DNA of 64,000 bases. Source: DAOUJI01 sp965237875 (GTDB lineage: Bacteria; Chloroflexota; Dehalococcoidia; Lucifugimonadales; JAGWBF01). The notes beneath the pieces were generated by a model. The model was not told the origin of the DNA, did not search any database, and saw nothing but the letters and a program-made list of their open reading frames with translations. Both the position numbers and the translations under genes were made by a program. The stretch's first letter is position 1, and the number at the start of each line of letters is the position of its first letter. This document shows positions 1 to 8,932 of this stretch, one piece after another. The stretch spans positions 186,001 to 250,000 of the forward strand of contig CBDEGP010000002.1 in the NCBI GenBank assembly GCA_965237875.1, written 5' to 3'.

Positions 1-1
1 C

Positions 2-1228
2 ATCTGGGACGAGTACCTGGAGAAGAAGTACAAGGGCGCCGTGGGCAAGGGGTTTGCCCGCTGGGCCCACGCCTCTACGCTGGCGGACGGCGAGGCGCGT
101 CTCCAGGAGAAGGGTCAGGAAGACCCCCTGTGCTTCAACATGGAAATCGAGATAATGGGGCGGCAGGTGCCTAACAGGACGCCGCGCGACCCGCGGGTGG
201 GCGTTGACGGCAAGCCGCTGGTCCAAGGCACGGACACGGACCAGGCCTTCGGAAGCACGGCCAACCAGGAGACGGGCGTAACCATCATCGAGGACCGGGA
301 GTTGAACGACCTGACCGATGCATACGGCAAATGGGCCGACGAGAACTTCCCCGCCCGCGCCTACCGCGAGGTGATGGACACCCACGGCATCGATTACATG
401 ATACTGTACCCCACGGTCGGGTTCTGGGTCACCGGGGCCCATGAAATGGACGGTGAGACTGCAACCGCCATCCGGAGGGCCTATAACCGTTGGCTGGGAG
501 ACTTCACCAAGGACATCGGGCATGGCGCATGCGGAGCAGTCTCCGTTGACCTGCGGGACCCTGAGTTGGCCCGCAAAGAGGTGGAACGATGCGTCAAGGA
601 GTATGACTTCAAGGCTGTCCACCTCAACCCGGCGCCGGTGCCGAACTTGCGACTCTACGACGAAGTTTGCGACCCGCTGTGGGAAACTTGCGCCGACCTA
701 GGCGTACCCATAGGGCTGCATCCAAGCGCCAACCATCCCTTCGACCAAGGCATGTTGGACTACATTCCGGGCCTGCGGAACTGCCGCACCACCGTGTCCT
801 TCGTCATGGGCAGCATGATGGCTTGCACCGCGTTGATCATGGGCGGAGTGCTGGAGCGCCACCCCAAGCTCAAGGTAGTGTTCCTGGAGTCCGGCTGCGG
901 ATGGGCCTCCTTCTGGCCCGACAGGTTGGAATCGGGGATACAGGGAGGCACCCGCGGCCTGAAGATCAACGGCCTCAGCAGGATGCCCAAGGAGTACTTC
1001 TCCGAGCAGTGTTTCGTGGCCGCCGACCAGGACGATCCCAACATCACCGACGTGATCAACAATGTGGGAGACCACGTCATCGTCAGCGCCACCGACTTCG
1101 GCCACCCGGAGGGGAGGCATTACGCCTCAGCCGTTGGGGACGTGATGAAGCTGGAAGGGGTTTCCTACGAGAGCAAGAAGAAGCTGCTCTGGGACAACGC
1201 CCTCCGGGCCTATCCCATCAAACCCTAA
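2..1228 (+). CDS. Amidohydrolase family 2 protein (5' partial)
   Basis: This is a metal-dependent TIM-barrel hydrolase of the amidohydrolase-related (PF04909) type, cut by the left window edge. The reading frame stays open to base 2, so a start placed at the GTG at 41 would be artificial. The C-terminal half holds family-like segments: HPSANHPF near the middle, then a hydrophobic stretch and FLESGCGW, and near the end SATDFGHPEG, which occupies the place of the usual GSDYPH metal-site motif. Such proteins hydrolyse or decarboxylate small cyclic or aromatic acids; the substrate cannot be told from sequence. It ends at a strong hairpin terminator facing the minus-strand genes. Confidence 0.85.
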   Translation: MWDEYLEKKYKGAVGKGFARWAHASTLADGEARLQEKGQEDPLCFNMEIEIMGRQVPNRTPRDPRVGVDGKPLVQGTDTDQAFGSTANQETGVTIIEDRELNDLTDAYGKWADENFPARAYREVMDTHGIDYMILYPTVGFWVTGAHEMDGETATAIRRAYNRWLGDFTKDIGHGACGAVSVDLRDPELARKEVERCVKEYDFKAVHLNPAPVPNLRLYDEVCDPLWETCADLGVPIGLHPSANHPFDQGMLDYIPGLRNCRTTVSFVMGSMMACTALIMGGVLERHPKLKVVFLESGCGWASFWPDRLESGIQGGTRGLKINGLSRMPKEYFSEQCFVAADQDDPNITDVINNVGDHVIVSATDFGHPEGRHYASAVGDVMKLEGVSYESKKKLLWDNALRAYPIKP

Positions 1229-1252
1229 CCTCGGACGCGAGCCTTAAACGCC

Positions 1253-1276
1253 AAGGGGGAGCTTATGCTCCCCCTT
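1253..1276. terminator. Bidirectional hairpin terminator
   Basis: A perfect 10-bp inverted repeat (AAGGGGGAGC / GCTCCCCCTT) encloses a 4-nt TTAT loop. It is flanked by A residues on one side and T-rich sequence on the other. It sits between two convergent genes and can stop transcription from both sides. Confidence 0.8.
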
Positions 1277-1301
1277 AGTTTATCTTTCAGGTCCCCGCGC
1301 C

Positions 1302-1823
1302 TCAGGATGAATTCTCCCTCGCCCAGACCTCGGAGAAGGGCTCGCCGTCCACCAGGACGTCCTTGATGACTGCCTTGCCTCGCCTGTCCACCGAAACAAC
1401 CACCCTGATATTGTTGGACCGCTCTATGATGTGCCCGGCGCCTTCCGGCACGAAGTACGTTCCTATCCCGAAGTCTATCTCCCTCCCTGACCCCAGCGTG
1501 CCTTTGATGAATGGGCGGCCGTCGGAATCGTCCCGCCGGACCTCGATCCGGACGGCATACCAGGCTTCCGGGCCCTCTTCCAGATAGACGTAGACCTCTT
1601 GTTGTCCCGGGTTGACCTTCCAGTTGTCCGGCGCCTGAGCGATCTTGTACCGCAATATCGCATAGTCCCCCTGAAGCAGGGACCTGGGGTCCACCGGCAG
1701 CGTTTCCAGGACGACCTCGACTCCTGACCGCAGCGTGTATTCACGATCGGCGATGAGTCCCAAGAGCAATAGGACCTGGGCCGCGACGATGACCAGGAAA
1801 GCCACCCTGAATTTAAGACTCAT
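1302..1823 (-). CDS. GDYXXLXY domain membrane-anchored protein
   Basis: The protein has 173 residues. An N-terminal membrane anchor (about residues 7-25) is followed by an extracytoplasmic domain carrying the diagnostic GDYAILRY motif near residue 52. This family (PF14345) is commonly encoded next to DUF2157 membrane proteins, and here its start overlaps the end of the DUF2157 gene by 11 bp, so the two are probably translationally coupled and work together. The molecular function is unknown in the family. It is the last gene of the CinA-DUF2157-GDYXXLXY run and ends near the terminator at 1253-1276. Confidence 0.85.
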   Translation of the reverse strand: MSLKFRVAFLVIVAAQVLLLLGLIADREYTLRSGVEVVLETLPVDPRSLLQGDYAILRYKIAQAPDNWKVNPGQQEVYVYLEEGPEAWYAVRIEVRRDDSDGRPFIKGTLGSGREIDFGIGTYFVPEGAGHIIERSNNIRVVVSVDRRGKAVIKDVLVDGEPFSEVWARENSS

Positions 1824-3114
1824 GGACGCCCCCGATTGCGTCTCGGTCCCTGCTTGTCATTCGTTCGAACACCTTTCGGCGTCCTCTCTCCAGAAAGAAA
1901 CCTCCTGCCAGGAGGATAATCCCGGCCACGACGAAAACGACTGACCTGTCGAGAAGGTCCCAACTCAGCTCGAAGTACCGGGTGACCACATCCACGGCGA
2001 AGAAAGCCAGACCCATATTGATGAAGGACTCCATTGCTCTGACGTATCCCAAGACAACCAGACCGACGATTGCCAGTAGGAGCAGGAAGTTGAAAACCAG
2101 GGGGAAGGTGATCTCGCTGCCGTGGGGGGCGAACACGACGGTGAAGACAGCCGCCGCTAGAAACGCGGAGGCCAGGAACTCGAAAGAGAGCGCCTTGACA
2201 GTCCAACCCCGGGACCGGCTCCTGACGAAAGCGGCGATAAGGGTTCCGAATCCTATGGCTGCGGATATGAATAGAAGCGCCCACAACCCTATGGCGGCGT
2301 CAGGGTCAATCCGTTCGCCCGACAACAGTGAACCATAGCCGTCCCTGAAGCTAAGGGCATACAGGGCAGCGAAAACGGTGACCACCCCCATGATTTCGAA
2401 GGCCTTGGAATAATCAAGGGTTTCACGGAATGTCCCTTGCAGCCTGCCCAGGCCGTATAACCCCAACCCCAGCATGGCATAGATGGAGAAGGAGAATATC
2501 CATTCGGCTTTACCGTCGTCATTCAGATATTCATTGAGCCAGAAGCCCGTCGACGCCAACATCAGGCCAATGGCCAGGAAGACCGCCGGTTGGGATCGGG
2601 TCAGATAGGCTATAGGGATAACTCCGGCGAACCAGTAGGTGAAGAGTGTGGGGTCGTTGACAGGGAAATTGTAGATTTGGGCCACGAGGTGAATGGCGGC
2701 GCCGTAGGTTACAGCCGCAAGCAGAATGAAGGCTGTGCCGACTCTTTCGTAGCCTTTTACATAACGCATCCAATAGGCGGCGCAATACACGGCGGGAACA
2801 CAGGCCATAACTAAGGCCAGCCGGACGGGTCTGAGAATGGCGTCCCAGTTGGCGGCGAAGAACAGGATGATTCCAATCCCAACCAGAATCGCTCCGAGAA
2901 CGGCGAGTATGGATATGAGACGGCCGCGGGCCTTATCGACGGCGGCAGCTTTAGCGTCGGTGCCGTAGCTGTCCAGGATAGCCGTGGCCTGTTCTGGCGA
3001 TATCATCCCCTGATTGCGCCATCTTTGGACCTCGATGGCGAGCTTCGTCAGGAACCGGCTGTCCCCGGTGTCTTCTGTTGAAGGCTTATCCGTCAAAGAC
3101 GCACCCGACTCCAC
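1813..3114 (-). CDS. DUF2157 polytopic membrane protein
   Basis: The 433-residue protein starts with a soluble segment (KLAIEVQRWRNQGMISPEQATAIL, about residues 24-47) typical of DUF2157, followed by about ten to twelve hydrophobic helices. The GTG start shares its first base with the TAG stop of the upstream cinA-like gene (TAGTG), a classic coupling arrangement, and its 3' end overlaps the GDYXXLXY gene. DUF2157 proteins are inner-membrane proteins of unknown role, often paired with GDYXXLXY proteins. No enzymatic motif is visible. Confidence 0.85.
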   Translation of the reverse strand: MESGASLTDKPSTEDTGDSRFLTKLAIEVQRWRNQGMISPEQATAILDSYGTDAKAAAVDKARGRLISILAVLGAILVGIGIILFFAANWDAILRPVRLALVMACVPAVYCAAYWMRYVKGYERVGTAFILLAAVTYGAAIHLVAQIYNFPVNDPTLFTYWFAGVIPIAYLTRSQPAVFLAIGLMLASTGFWLNEYLNDDGKAEWIFSFSIYAMLGLGLYGLGRLQGTFRETLDYSKAFEIMGVVTVFAALYALSFRDGYGSLLSGERIDPDAAIGLWALLFISAAIGFGTLIAAFVRSRSRGWTVKALSFEFLASAFLAAAVFTVVFAPHGSEITFPLVFNFLLLLAIVGLVVLGYVRAMESFINMGLAFFAVDVVTRYFELSWDLLDRSVVFVVAGIILLAGGFFLERGRRKVFERMTSRDRDAIGGVHES

Positions 3115-4361
3115 TACAGCCTGCTGAGGACACGGCGCAATTCTATGAGAGCCGTAGAAGAAGCCCGGCGCCTGATCACAAGCGGTCGAGGCGGCAAACG
3201 CAGGGGAACGTGGGTAACCGATTCTCCCGACACAGGAGGGTGGACCAGGGCTATGTGGACGGCTCCGGGGACCTGATCGTCCACGGCTGCCGGTCCTATG
3301 ACGCCGGTTATTCCGATTCCCACGTCGGCGGCGGACGTTGACAGGCTTGCGGCGGCTTGGGCCATGGCCCGGGCCGTTTCGGGGCTGACCAGGCCGTAAG
3401 AGTCTATGGTCTTAGCGGAGACCCCGCTGCTGATTGCGGACTCCCGCCCGTATACTATCAGGCCCCGGCGGTAGTACGCGGCGCTTGCCGGAGCCTCGCT
3501 AATGCTGGCGGCCAGGACGCCTCCGGTGCATTGTTCCATAGTGGCCAGAGTCATTCCCTTGGCTGACAGAAGGTCGCCCACCGCTTGCTGGGGAGTCTCG
3601 TCGTCGTAACCCCATATATGAGGGCCCATTATGGAGACCAGTCCGTCTGCTACGGGTTGAAGCAGCGAACGGGCGGAGGCTTCATCCGGGCCCCTGGCGA
3701 TGATGCGCAGGTGTATGCCGTCAGCTTTTGAGTAGATTCCCAGGTAGGGATTTTCCTTGCCCAGGTAGTCCGTCACCAGCTCGTCCACACTGCCCTCGGA
3801 CATCCCGGAGGTCTTGATGTTCCTGGTCAGAATCACCTCGCCGAGGCTGATCTTACGCAGCCTGGGTACGACCTCGGCTTCCCAGATTGCCTGGAGCTCC
3901 GCGGGAGGGCCTGGCATCGTGACTATTCGCTTGCCATTGCGCTCAACCCACCAACCGGGAGCGGTGCCTCGTGCGTTGGGTATGATCTCCGCTGACGGGA
4001 TCAGGCTTGCCTGCCTTATATTGGTGGCTGGCATCTCGCCGCCCCGCTGCCTGAAATAGGCGCGGAGCTTTTCAACGATTTCCTCCTGGACTTCCATCTC
4101 CTCACCCAAAGCGGCCGCGACCGCGTCCCGGGTGAGGTCGTCCTGGGTGGGGCCCAGACCTCCGGAAGTGAATATGATGTCAGAACGTTCCAGGCCCTGA
4201 GTCACTGCCTGTGCCAGGGTTTGCAGGTCATCGCCTACGAGGGAGATGTGCTGGAGGTTTATGCCCAGCCCAGGCAGCCTCGAAGCGATAAAAGAGGAGT
4301 TGGTGTCGGTTAGCTCCCCCATTAGAAGCTCAGTGCCGATGGATAGAATTTCAGCGTTCAT
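3114..4361 (-). CDS. cinA: CinA-like protein with probably inactive deamidase domain
   Basis: The 415-residue protein has the full CinA architecture. An N-terminal molybdopterin-binding-like domain (about residues 1-170, with IGTELLMGE and TSGGLGPTQDD) is joined to a C-terminal PncC-type domain (about 255-415). Family members cleave ADP-ribose and/or deamidate NMN in pyridine nucleotide salvage. In the PncC domain the normal ESCTGG reads EQCTGG, losing the conserved serine, and the YSNEAK-like segment reads YGRESA, losing the lysine. The deamidase half is therefore probably inactive, while the N-terminal half looks intact. It ends in TAGTG, coupling it to the DUF2157 gene. Confidence 0.88.
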   Translation of the reverse strand: MNAEILSIGTELLMGELTDTNSSFIASRLPGLGINLQHISLVGDDLQTLAQAVTQGLERSDIIFTSGGLGPTQDDLTRDAVAAALGEEMEVQEEIVEKLRAYFRQRGGEMPATNIRQASLIPSAEIIPNARGTAPGWWVERNGKRIVTMPGPPAELQAIWEAEVVPRLRKISLGEVILTRNIKTSGMSEGSVDELVTDYLGKENPYLGIYSKADGIHLRIIARGPDEASARSLLQPVADGLVSIMGPHIWGYDDETPQQAVGDLLSAKGMTLATMEQCTGGVLAASISEAPASAAYYRRGLIVYGRESAISSGVSAKTIDSYGLVSPETARAMAQAAASLSTSAADVGIGITGVIGPAAVDDQVPGAVHIALVHPPVSGESVTHVPLRLPPRPLVIRRRASSTALIELRRVLSRL

Positions 4362-4450
4362 TTGAATATAGGCCCATTGGGCTAAATTGGCGGGGCAGTG
4401 TGGCGCCCAGTATATAGGCCAAACCTATTCCGGCTCAACAGGGACGTGAA

Positions 4451-4502
4451 TGGCGCTCTAACCCTCTCCCGTTAAGGACGAGGGGATAGTCCCTGAGCGC
4501 CA
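4451..4502. terminator. Imperfect long hairpin downstream of the ABC operon
   Basis: An 8-bp outer stem (TGGCGCTC at 4451-4458 with GAGCGCCA at 4495-4502) encloses an inner CCCTC/GAGGG pairing. It lies in the 181-bp gap between the end of the DUF4340 gene and the start of cinA. It has no clear T-run, so terminator function is only a suggestion. Confidence 0.35.
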
Positions 4503-4542
4503 ATGACTGACGCCTTGCGGCGGAGCGAAACCGGCGGTGGGC

Positions 4543-5121
4543 CTAAGAAGACTCGGATGAATCTTCAGTCTCTGCCTCGCCGTCCTCCGGTTCTTCCGGC
4601 GGGTACGGGGGTTCAGAGGCCAGCTTGGACACAACCTCGCACCATATGGCAACCACGGTGTACAGCCTGGCGTCGCCCGCGAGGGCCGCGTACCACTTCT
4701 GGCCGTCGGGTGTAGGGTCGCCAAGATTGAAGGATATGCGAGTGCCGGCATAGTCGGTCACCGTGACCCTGGTCTGGGGATCCTCCAGCCCATATACGTT
4801 CAAGTCCTCGACCGACCGGCCAACTACGTCCGGACTGGAACGAGGGCCGCTGAGCAACAGGGTGGTCCCTGACCATTTCTCCATGTAAACGGGAGTGTCG
4901 GCGCCGTCCTTGATGACCCACCCGTTTTCCGTGTTCTCATACTCCACGGTTTCTCCCAAGTGGGTCACCGAAATGTGAGCTATCGTGCCTGGGTCCACCT
5001 TGAAGAGCCAGGGGGGCTCCACCTCGGGCTCGCGCTTGTCCTGCAGCCCGAATACAACGCCCACGGCCCCTCCAATTACCGCCAGCACAACTAAGAGGAG
5101 TATGGTGAGTCGAACGTTCAT
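4543..5121 (-). CDS. DUF4340 membrane-anchored protein
   Basis: The 192-residue protein has an N-terminal anchor (about residues 5-25) followed by a DUF4340 (PF14238) domain, visible as tandem segments such as ISVTHLGETVEYENTENGWVI and LNVYGLEDPQTRVTV. The C-terminus is a very acidic Glu/Pro/Ser tail. DUF4340 genes usually sit directly after GldG-like ABC auxiliary genes, as here (32 bp downstream), which suggests a role in the same complex at the outer face of the membrane. Function is unknown. Confidence 0.85.
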   Translation of the reverse strand: MNVRLTILLLVVLAVIGGAVGVVFGLQDKREPEVEPPWLFKVDPGTIAHISVTHLGETVEYENTENGWVIKDGADTPVYMEKWSGTTLLLSGPRSSPDVVGRSVEDLNVYGLEDPQTRVTVTDYAGTRISFNLGDPTPDGQKWYAALAGDARLYTVVAIWCEVVSKLASEPPYPPEEPEDGEAETEDSSESS

Positions 5122-5153
5122 CTTCTAAACCAGGGGAGCTAAGCTGCGCGCGG

Positions 5154-7007
5154 CTAGCGTCTTCTCCACCATACCACGCCGCCGGTTACGGCCATGAGCG
5201 CAGGCAGAAGGAGGTAACCCGACCACCGTATGAATTTGCGTTCCGTGTCCGTGGGGTTCAGGAACCTAAGGACCTGGGCCCTGGGACGGATATTGGCAAG
5301 CGGCTCGTCTCCCACAAGCCAGTTGATGGAGTTGAGGAACAGGTCCCGGTTGCCCGGGGCGAACAACAGATTGTTGGACGCAAAGTCGGAGTCGCCCAAG
5401 ACAACAATCCGAGACTGGTTGACCTCAGCCGGATCGGTGGGGATTTCCTCGTCCAGGGGGGCCACGGCTTGGAGGGCGATCATCGTGAAGAAGGGGCCGA
5501 CGGGATTGCCTGCAACATAGTTGTGGCTGTTGGGATCAACGCTTATCCAGCTGTTGAGGGGAGTCGTTATGGTCAGACCCATTCCGAATATGTTGGAGCT
5601 CAGCTCCTTGTCATCCTCATCGGGGTCCGCTTCCGTCAGCCGGGGCAAAAAGGGAATATCCTCGCTGGGGGTCAGGGCTGAGACGTCAGCGTAGAATGAG
5701 TCGCCAACCCCGAATGTAACCCCTGTGATGCCCGGGAATATAGTGAAGCACTGCGCCTCAGGGTTGTTGCATAGATATTGGTTCTGGCCGATCTTGATGT
5801 TCTGGGGATTAGCAGGGTCATAGTTGCTGAACTGGTCGACGACGTGTCCCTCCAACACGTCCACTCCCCACCGGGAAATGAAGTCTCTGAAACCGCTTTT
5901 GGTGGCCGGGTCCGCCATGAAGAGGAGATTGCCGCCGCTCTTCAGGTAGTTGTGCAACTCTTCCGGCTCGTTTACCACGTCGGACGCTTGAAGGTCCTCT
6001 TTGGGGCCTGCTATTACCAGAAGGCTGACGCCGTTTTCCTCTGTGCTCGCCCGAAGCCGATCTCGGTCCGTCGAACTTAAGAGGTTCAGGTTGGACAATG
6101 CGTAGTTCTCCGCCTGCGTTTCTGACGCTGCCAGGCTGAATCCCTCAGGGCTTTCCCGGTCGGCCAGCAGTTCTCGCTCGCCGTGTCCGGTCAGGAAGAA
6201 GACCTGCTTTTGCTCCTGTCCGGTTACGATCAGCAACCCGGTGACGAGGTTCTGCTCGATGGGGGCCAGTCCTGTAAGGAAGTATGTTTCTAAAGCAGTG
6301 GTCAGGGGGACCTGATGCCGCTGTCCTGAACTCTCAGCCTCCAACACGATGGTGGGGTATCGGGAAGCCCCGTATTCGGTGGCGACGCCCGGCTCGATAA
6401 ACGGGTCAATGAATTCGTAGTCGAACTTTCCGGCGCGTATGCTGAACTCCCGGAGAAGGTCGTCCATCTGGCCTCTGAATTCTTCGAATCTCGGATCGAC
6501 CTGTATATTGCTTTCGGGAAAGAATGCCCTGGCCTGCACTGTGTCTTCCAAGTCTTTCAAGAGAGTCTTGGTCCGGGGAGCCAGATCGAACTGCTTGGTC
6601 GCAGTCACGTCCAGCCTGGCGGGGGTTTCTATGGCGAGGAAGTTTGCCACGGCCGCTATTCCCACAAAAGCGGCGATCATCAGGGTCGTGTTGGTGGTGT
6701 AGCGCCCGCGCCTGCCGGTGACGGCCTCACTGACCGTGGGGAAGGAGATGATCAGAGAGAAGAGCAGCACGACCCCGCCGATGCCCAGCACGATGTAGCT
6801 GTAGAACCGAAGGTCCTCGAAGAAGGCGAATATGACCATGCCCAGAACGAGGGCAACGACCCCCACCAGGACTATGACCGACGCCACTCCGCCGAACCCC
6901 TGGCCTAACCTTCGGAGAGAGTCTCCCAGCCCCCCTAACAGGGTGCTCGACAGCTGTTCTTCTTCCAACTCCTGCTGTTCTTCGTCTGGGGGAAGCTGTT
7001 CGGACAT
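5154..7007 (-). CDS. gldG: GldG-like ABC transporter auxiliary protein
   Basis: The 617-residue protein matches the GldG/ABC-type auxiliary family (PF09822). It has an acidic cytosolic N-terminus (about 1-35), two transmembrane helices (about 38-95) and another at about 110-130, then a large extracytoplasmic domain with LARTKTLL-like and LFMADPATKSGF segments, and a C-terminal helix ending in WWRRR. It lies 9 bp after the permease gene and completes a GldA-GldF-GldG set. In Bacteroidota this set is required for gliding; outside that phylum its substrate is unknown. Motility should not be assumed from this gene alone. Confidence 0.85.
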   Translation of the reverse strand: MSEQLPPDEEQQELEEEQLSSTLLGGLGDSLRRLGQGFGGVASVIVLVGVVALVLGMVIFAFFEDLRFYSYIVLGIGGVVLLFSLIISFPTVSEAVTGRRGRYTTNTTLMIAAFVGIAAVANFLAIETPARLDVTATKQFDLAPRTKTLLKDLEDTVQARAFFPESNIQVDPRFEEFRGQMDDLLREFSIRAGKFDYEFIDPFIEPGVATEYGASRYPTIVLEAESSGQRHQVPLTTALETYFLTGLAPIEQNLVTGLLIVTGQEQKQVFFLTGHGERELLADRESPEGFSLAASETQAENYALSNLNLLSSTDRDRLRASTEENGVSLLVIAGPKEDLQASDVVNEPEELHNYLKSGGNLLFMADPATKSGFRDFISRWGVDVLEGHVVDQFSNYDPANPQNIKIGQNQYLCNNPEAQCFTIFPGITGVTFGVGDSFYADVSALTPSEDIPFLPRLTEADPDEDDKELSSNIFGMGLTITTPLNSWISVDPNSHNYVAGNPVGPFFTMIALQAVAPLDEEIPTDPAEVNQSRIVVLGDSDFASNNLLFAPGNRDLFLNSINWLVGDEPLANIRPRAQVLRFLNPTDTERKFIRWSGYLLLPALMAVTGGVVWWRRR

Positions 7008-7016
7008 AGGGGCTTT

Positions 7017-7730
7017 CTATCTCCACCTTCGGGTTTCAAGAGATCTCACAGTGAGGAAGAGGAACACGGCTGTCGCAGTGACGTAGTAGACAATGTGGCC
7101 CGTGTCCACTATTCCCCGTGTGAAGTCGTCCAGGTGGGAGATTATGCTCAGATGGTCGAGGATGGACGACGCGATGCCATCCACCAGGTCCGTGGCGAAG
7201 TCGATAAGGGCGAGTATGAGCATGATTCCGAACCCCACCACCAGGGCCACTATCTGGTTGGCTGTGAAGGATGAGGCCAGCAGGCCTATTGAGAGAGCGG
7301 TTGCGCCGTATAGGATGATGCCCAGGTATGAGCTCCATACGGGGCCGCTGTCCGGGTTGCCGTAGATGTACAGCAGCAACACGTAGAATAGGGTCAATGA
7401 CAGAGTCACCAGGAAGAATGTGAAGCTGGCCAGGAACTTGCCCAGGACCACCTCCCAGTCCTTCACCGGGGACGTGAGGAGGAGTTCAATGGTGCCGAGC
7501 TTCTGCTCCTCGGCGAGGAGGCCCATTGTCAGCGCTGGCGCCAAGGGCACTAGTATCCAGGCGCTGGCTATGATGTAGAGGTCTATGCTGGCGTCCGGGA
7601 ACGGGTCGCCCAACCGGAACCCGAAGAAGAAGCCGGTAAGAGCCAGATAAACCAGGGCTATGATGTAACCGATGGGGCTGGTAAAGTAGGCTTGGATCTC
7701 TTTCCAGGCGATGGCGGCGGCTACCCTCAC
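7017..7730 (-). CDS. ABC-2 type permease (GldF-like)
   Basis: This 237-residue protein has about six hydrophobic helices and the ABC-2 permease pattern, starting with an AAIAWKEIQAYFTSP segment typical of GldF/NosY-like permeases. Its ATG overlaps the stop of the ATPase gene by 4 bp, so the two are translationally coupled. It should form the membrane channel of the transporter with the ATPase at 7727-8680 and the auxiliary protein at 5154-7007. Confidence 0.88.
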   Translation of the reverse strand: MRVAAAIAWKEIQAYFTSPIGYIIALVYLALTGFFFGFRLGDPFPDASIDLYIIASAWILVPLAPALTMGLLAEEQKLGTIELLLTSPVKDWEVVLGKFLASFTFFLVTLSLTLFYVLLLYIYGNPDSGPVWSSYLGIILYGATALSIGLLASSFTANQIVALVVGFGIMLILALIDFATDLVDGIASSILDHLSIISHLDDFTRGIVDTGHIVYYVTATAVFLFLTVRSLETRRWR

Positions 7731-8680
7731 TCTTCCATATCCTCGCTGGTGGTGAGCTTGAGAAATATCTCCTCCAGGCTCATGCCCACCAACTGAATCG
7801 TTAATAGTCCCCAGTTGTTGCTGATGACGACCCTCGAGATGGTGGACCGCAAGTCCAACCCTCTGCTGGCCTCCACCACGTAGGCGTGGCGGTCACCTTC
7901 CGATGAGACCCGGTTGACGCTCGTGACTCCCCGGACGCCTCTGAACGCCTCGGTGATTTGCGCCTGCGGCCCCCGTACCTCCACTTGTATCCTCTCGACG
8001 CCCTGCAACCGGTCCGCCAGGTTTACCGGGCTGTCCTCGGCCACTATCTGGCCTTCATGAATGATAAGCACCCTCTTGCACAACATGCTGACTTCGGGAA
8101 GGATGTGAGAACTGAGCACGATGGTGTGCTCTTCACCCAAGTCCTTGATCAGCTTTCGAGTTTCCACCACCTGGATGGGGTCGATGCCGATGGTCGGCTC
8201 GTCCATGACCAAGACCTGGGGTTCGTGCAGTATCGCCTGGGCTATTCCCACGCGCTGGCGGAACCCCTTGGACAACTTGCCTATCAAAGACTTTCGGTAG
8301 TCTTCCAGGCGGCAGATTTGTATCACGTCGTCAATGCGTTTCTGGATGCGCTTCGGTTCCATCCCGCGCAGCGTCCCCATGTAGTTAAGGTAGCTGTTGA
8401 CGGGCATGTCCGTGTATAAGGGGACCGTCTCAGGCAGGTATCCTATGACCTTCCTGACCTCCAGGGACTTGTCCACTACGTCGTAGCCCACAACCTCAAC
8501 GGACCCGCTGGTGGGAGGCATAAAGCCAGTGAGTATGCGCATGGTGGTGGTCTTCCCTGCCCCGTTGGGTCCAAGGAAACCCAGAATCTCGCCCTTGCCC
8601 ACCTGGAAGGTAACGTCTTCAACGGCGGGGAAGGCGCCGTAGTATTTGGTCAGGCCCTTAACGTCGATAACTGCGGGCAT
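7727..8680 (-). CDS. ABC transporter ATP-binding protein (GldA/NatA-like)
   Basis: The ATPase subunit has all signature motifs: Walker A GPNGAGKTT, a Q-loop region GYLPE, the signature LSKGFRQRVGIAQA, Walker B VLVMDEPTIGID, and the switch histidine in LSSHIL. It is followed by a C-terminal extension of about 90 residues, as in GldA and NatA proteins. I place the start at the ATG giving MPAVIDVKGLTKYYG, because family members begin just before this strand; the frame remains open 54 bp further upstream to 8734. It is the first gene of the operon. Confidence 0.9.
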   Translation of the reverse strand: MPAVIDVKGLTKYYGAFPAVEDVTFQVGKGEILGFLGPNGAGKTTTMRILTGFMPPTSGSVEVVGYDVVDKSLEVRKVIGYLPETVPLYTDMPVNSYLNYMGTLRGMEPKRIQKRIDDVIQICRLEDYRKSLIGKLSKGFRQRVGIAQAILHEPQVLVMDEPTIGIDPIQVVETRKLIKDLGEEHTIVLSSHILPEVSMLCKRVLIIHEGQIVAEDSPVNLADRLQGVERIQVEVRGPQAQITEAFRGVRGVTSVNRVSSEGDRHAYVVEASRGLDLRSTISRVVISNNWGLLTIQLVGMSLEEIFLKLTTSEDMEE

Positions 8681-8784
8681 CTCAGAATACCATCCTGCCG
8701 TTTTCTTGTATGCGTCCCGTGAGCGCCGGGACACCCACGGAGTCCACAGCGTCCTATTGTATTCCGTATCGGGCCGATTTGCTA

Positions 8785-8790
8785 TATACT
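8785..8790 (+). promoter_or_regulatory. Possible -10 box upstream of speD
   Basis: A TATACT hexamer lies in the AT-rich divergent spacer between the ABC operon and speD. No convincing -35 box is found at the right distance, so this is only a weak suggestion for the speD-speB promoter. Confidence 0.25.
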
Positions 8791-8932
8791 ATTTGCCGCT
8801 AAAACAAGCTATTTTCGCCATTCTAACGTTTATATACGCCGCTCACCCGTTCTGCGGTTTCAGCGGCAGTCCCTTACCTTGGACTTGGAAGGGGCTTATG
8901 CTGTAGGAGGACGGACCTGGCGTGGAGCTAAC

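Noticed and set aside
8879..8932. TTG start for speD
   Set aside because: The ATG at 8933 has a ribosome-binding site and a family-sized product; the extension has no similarity to SpeD.
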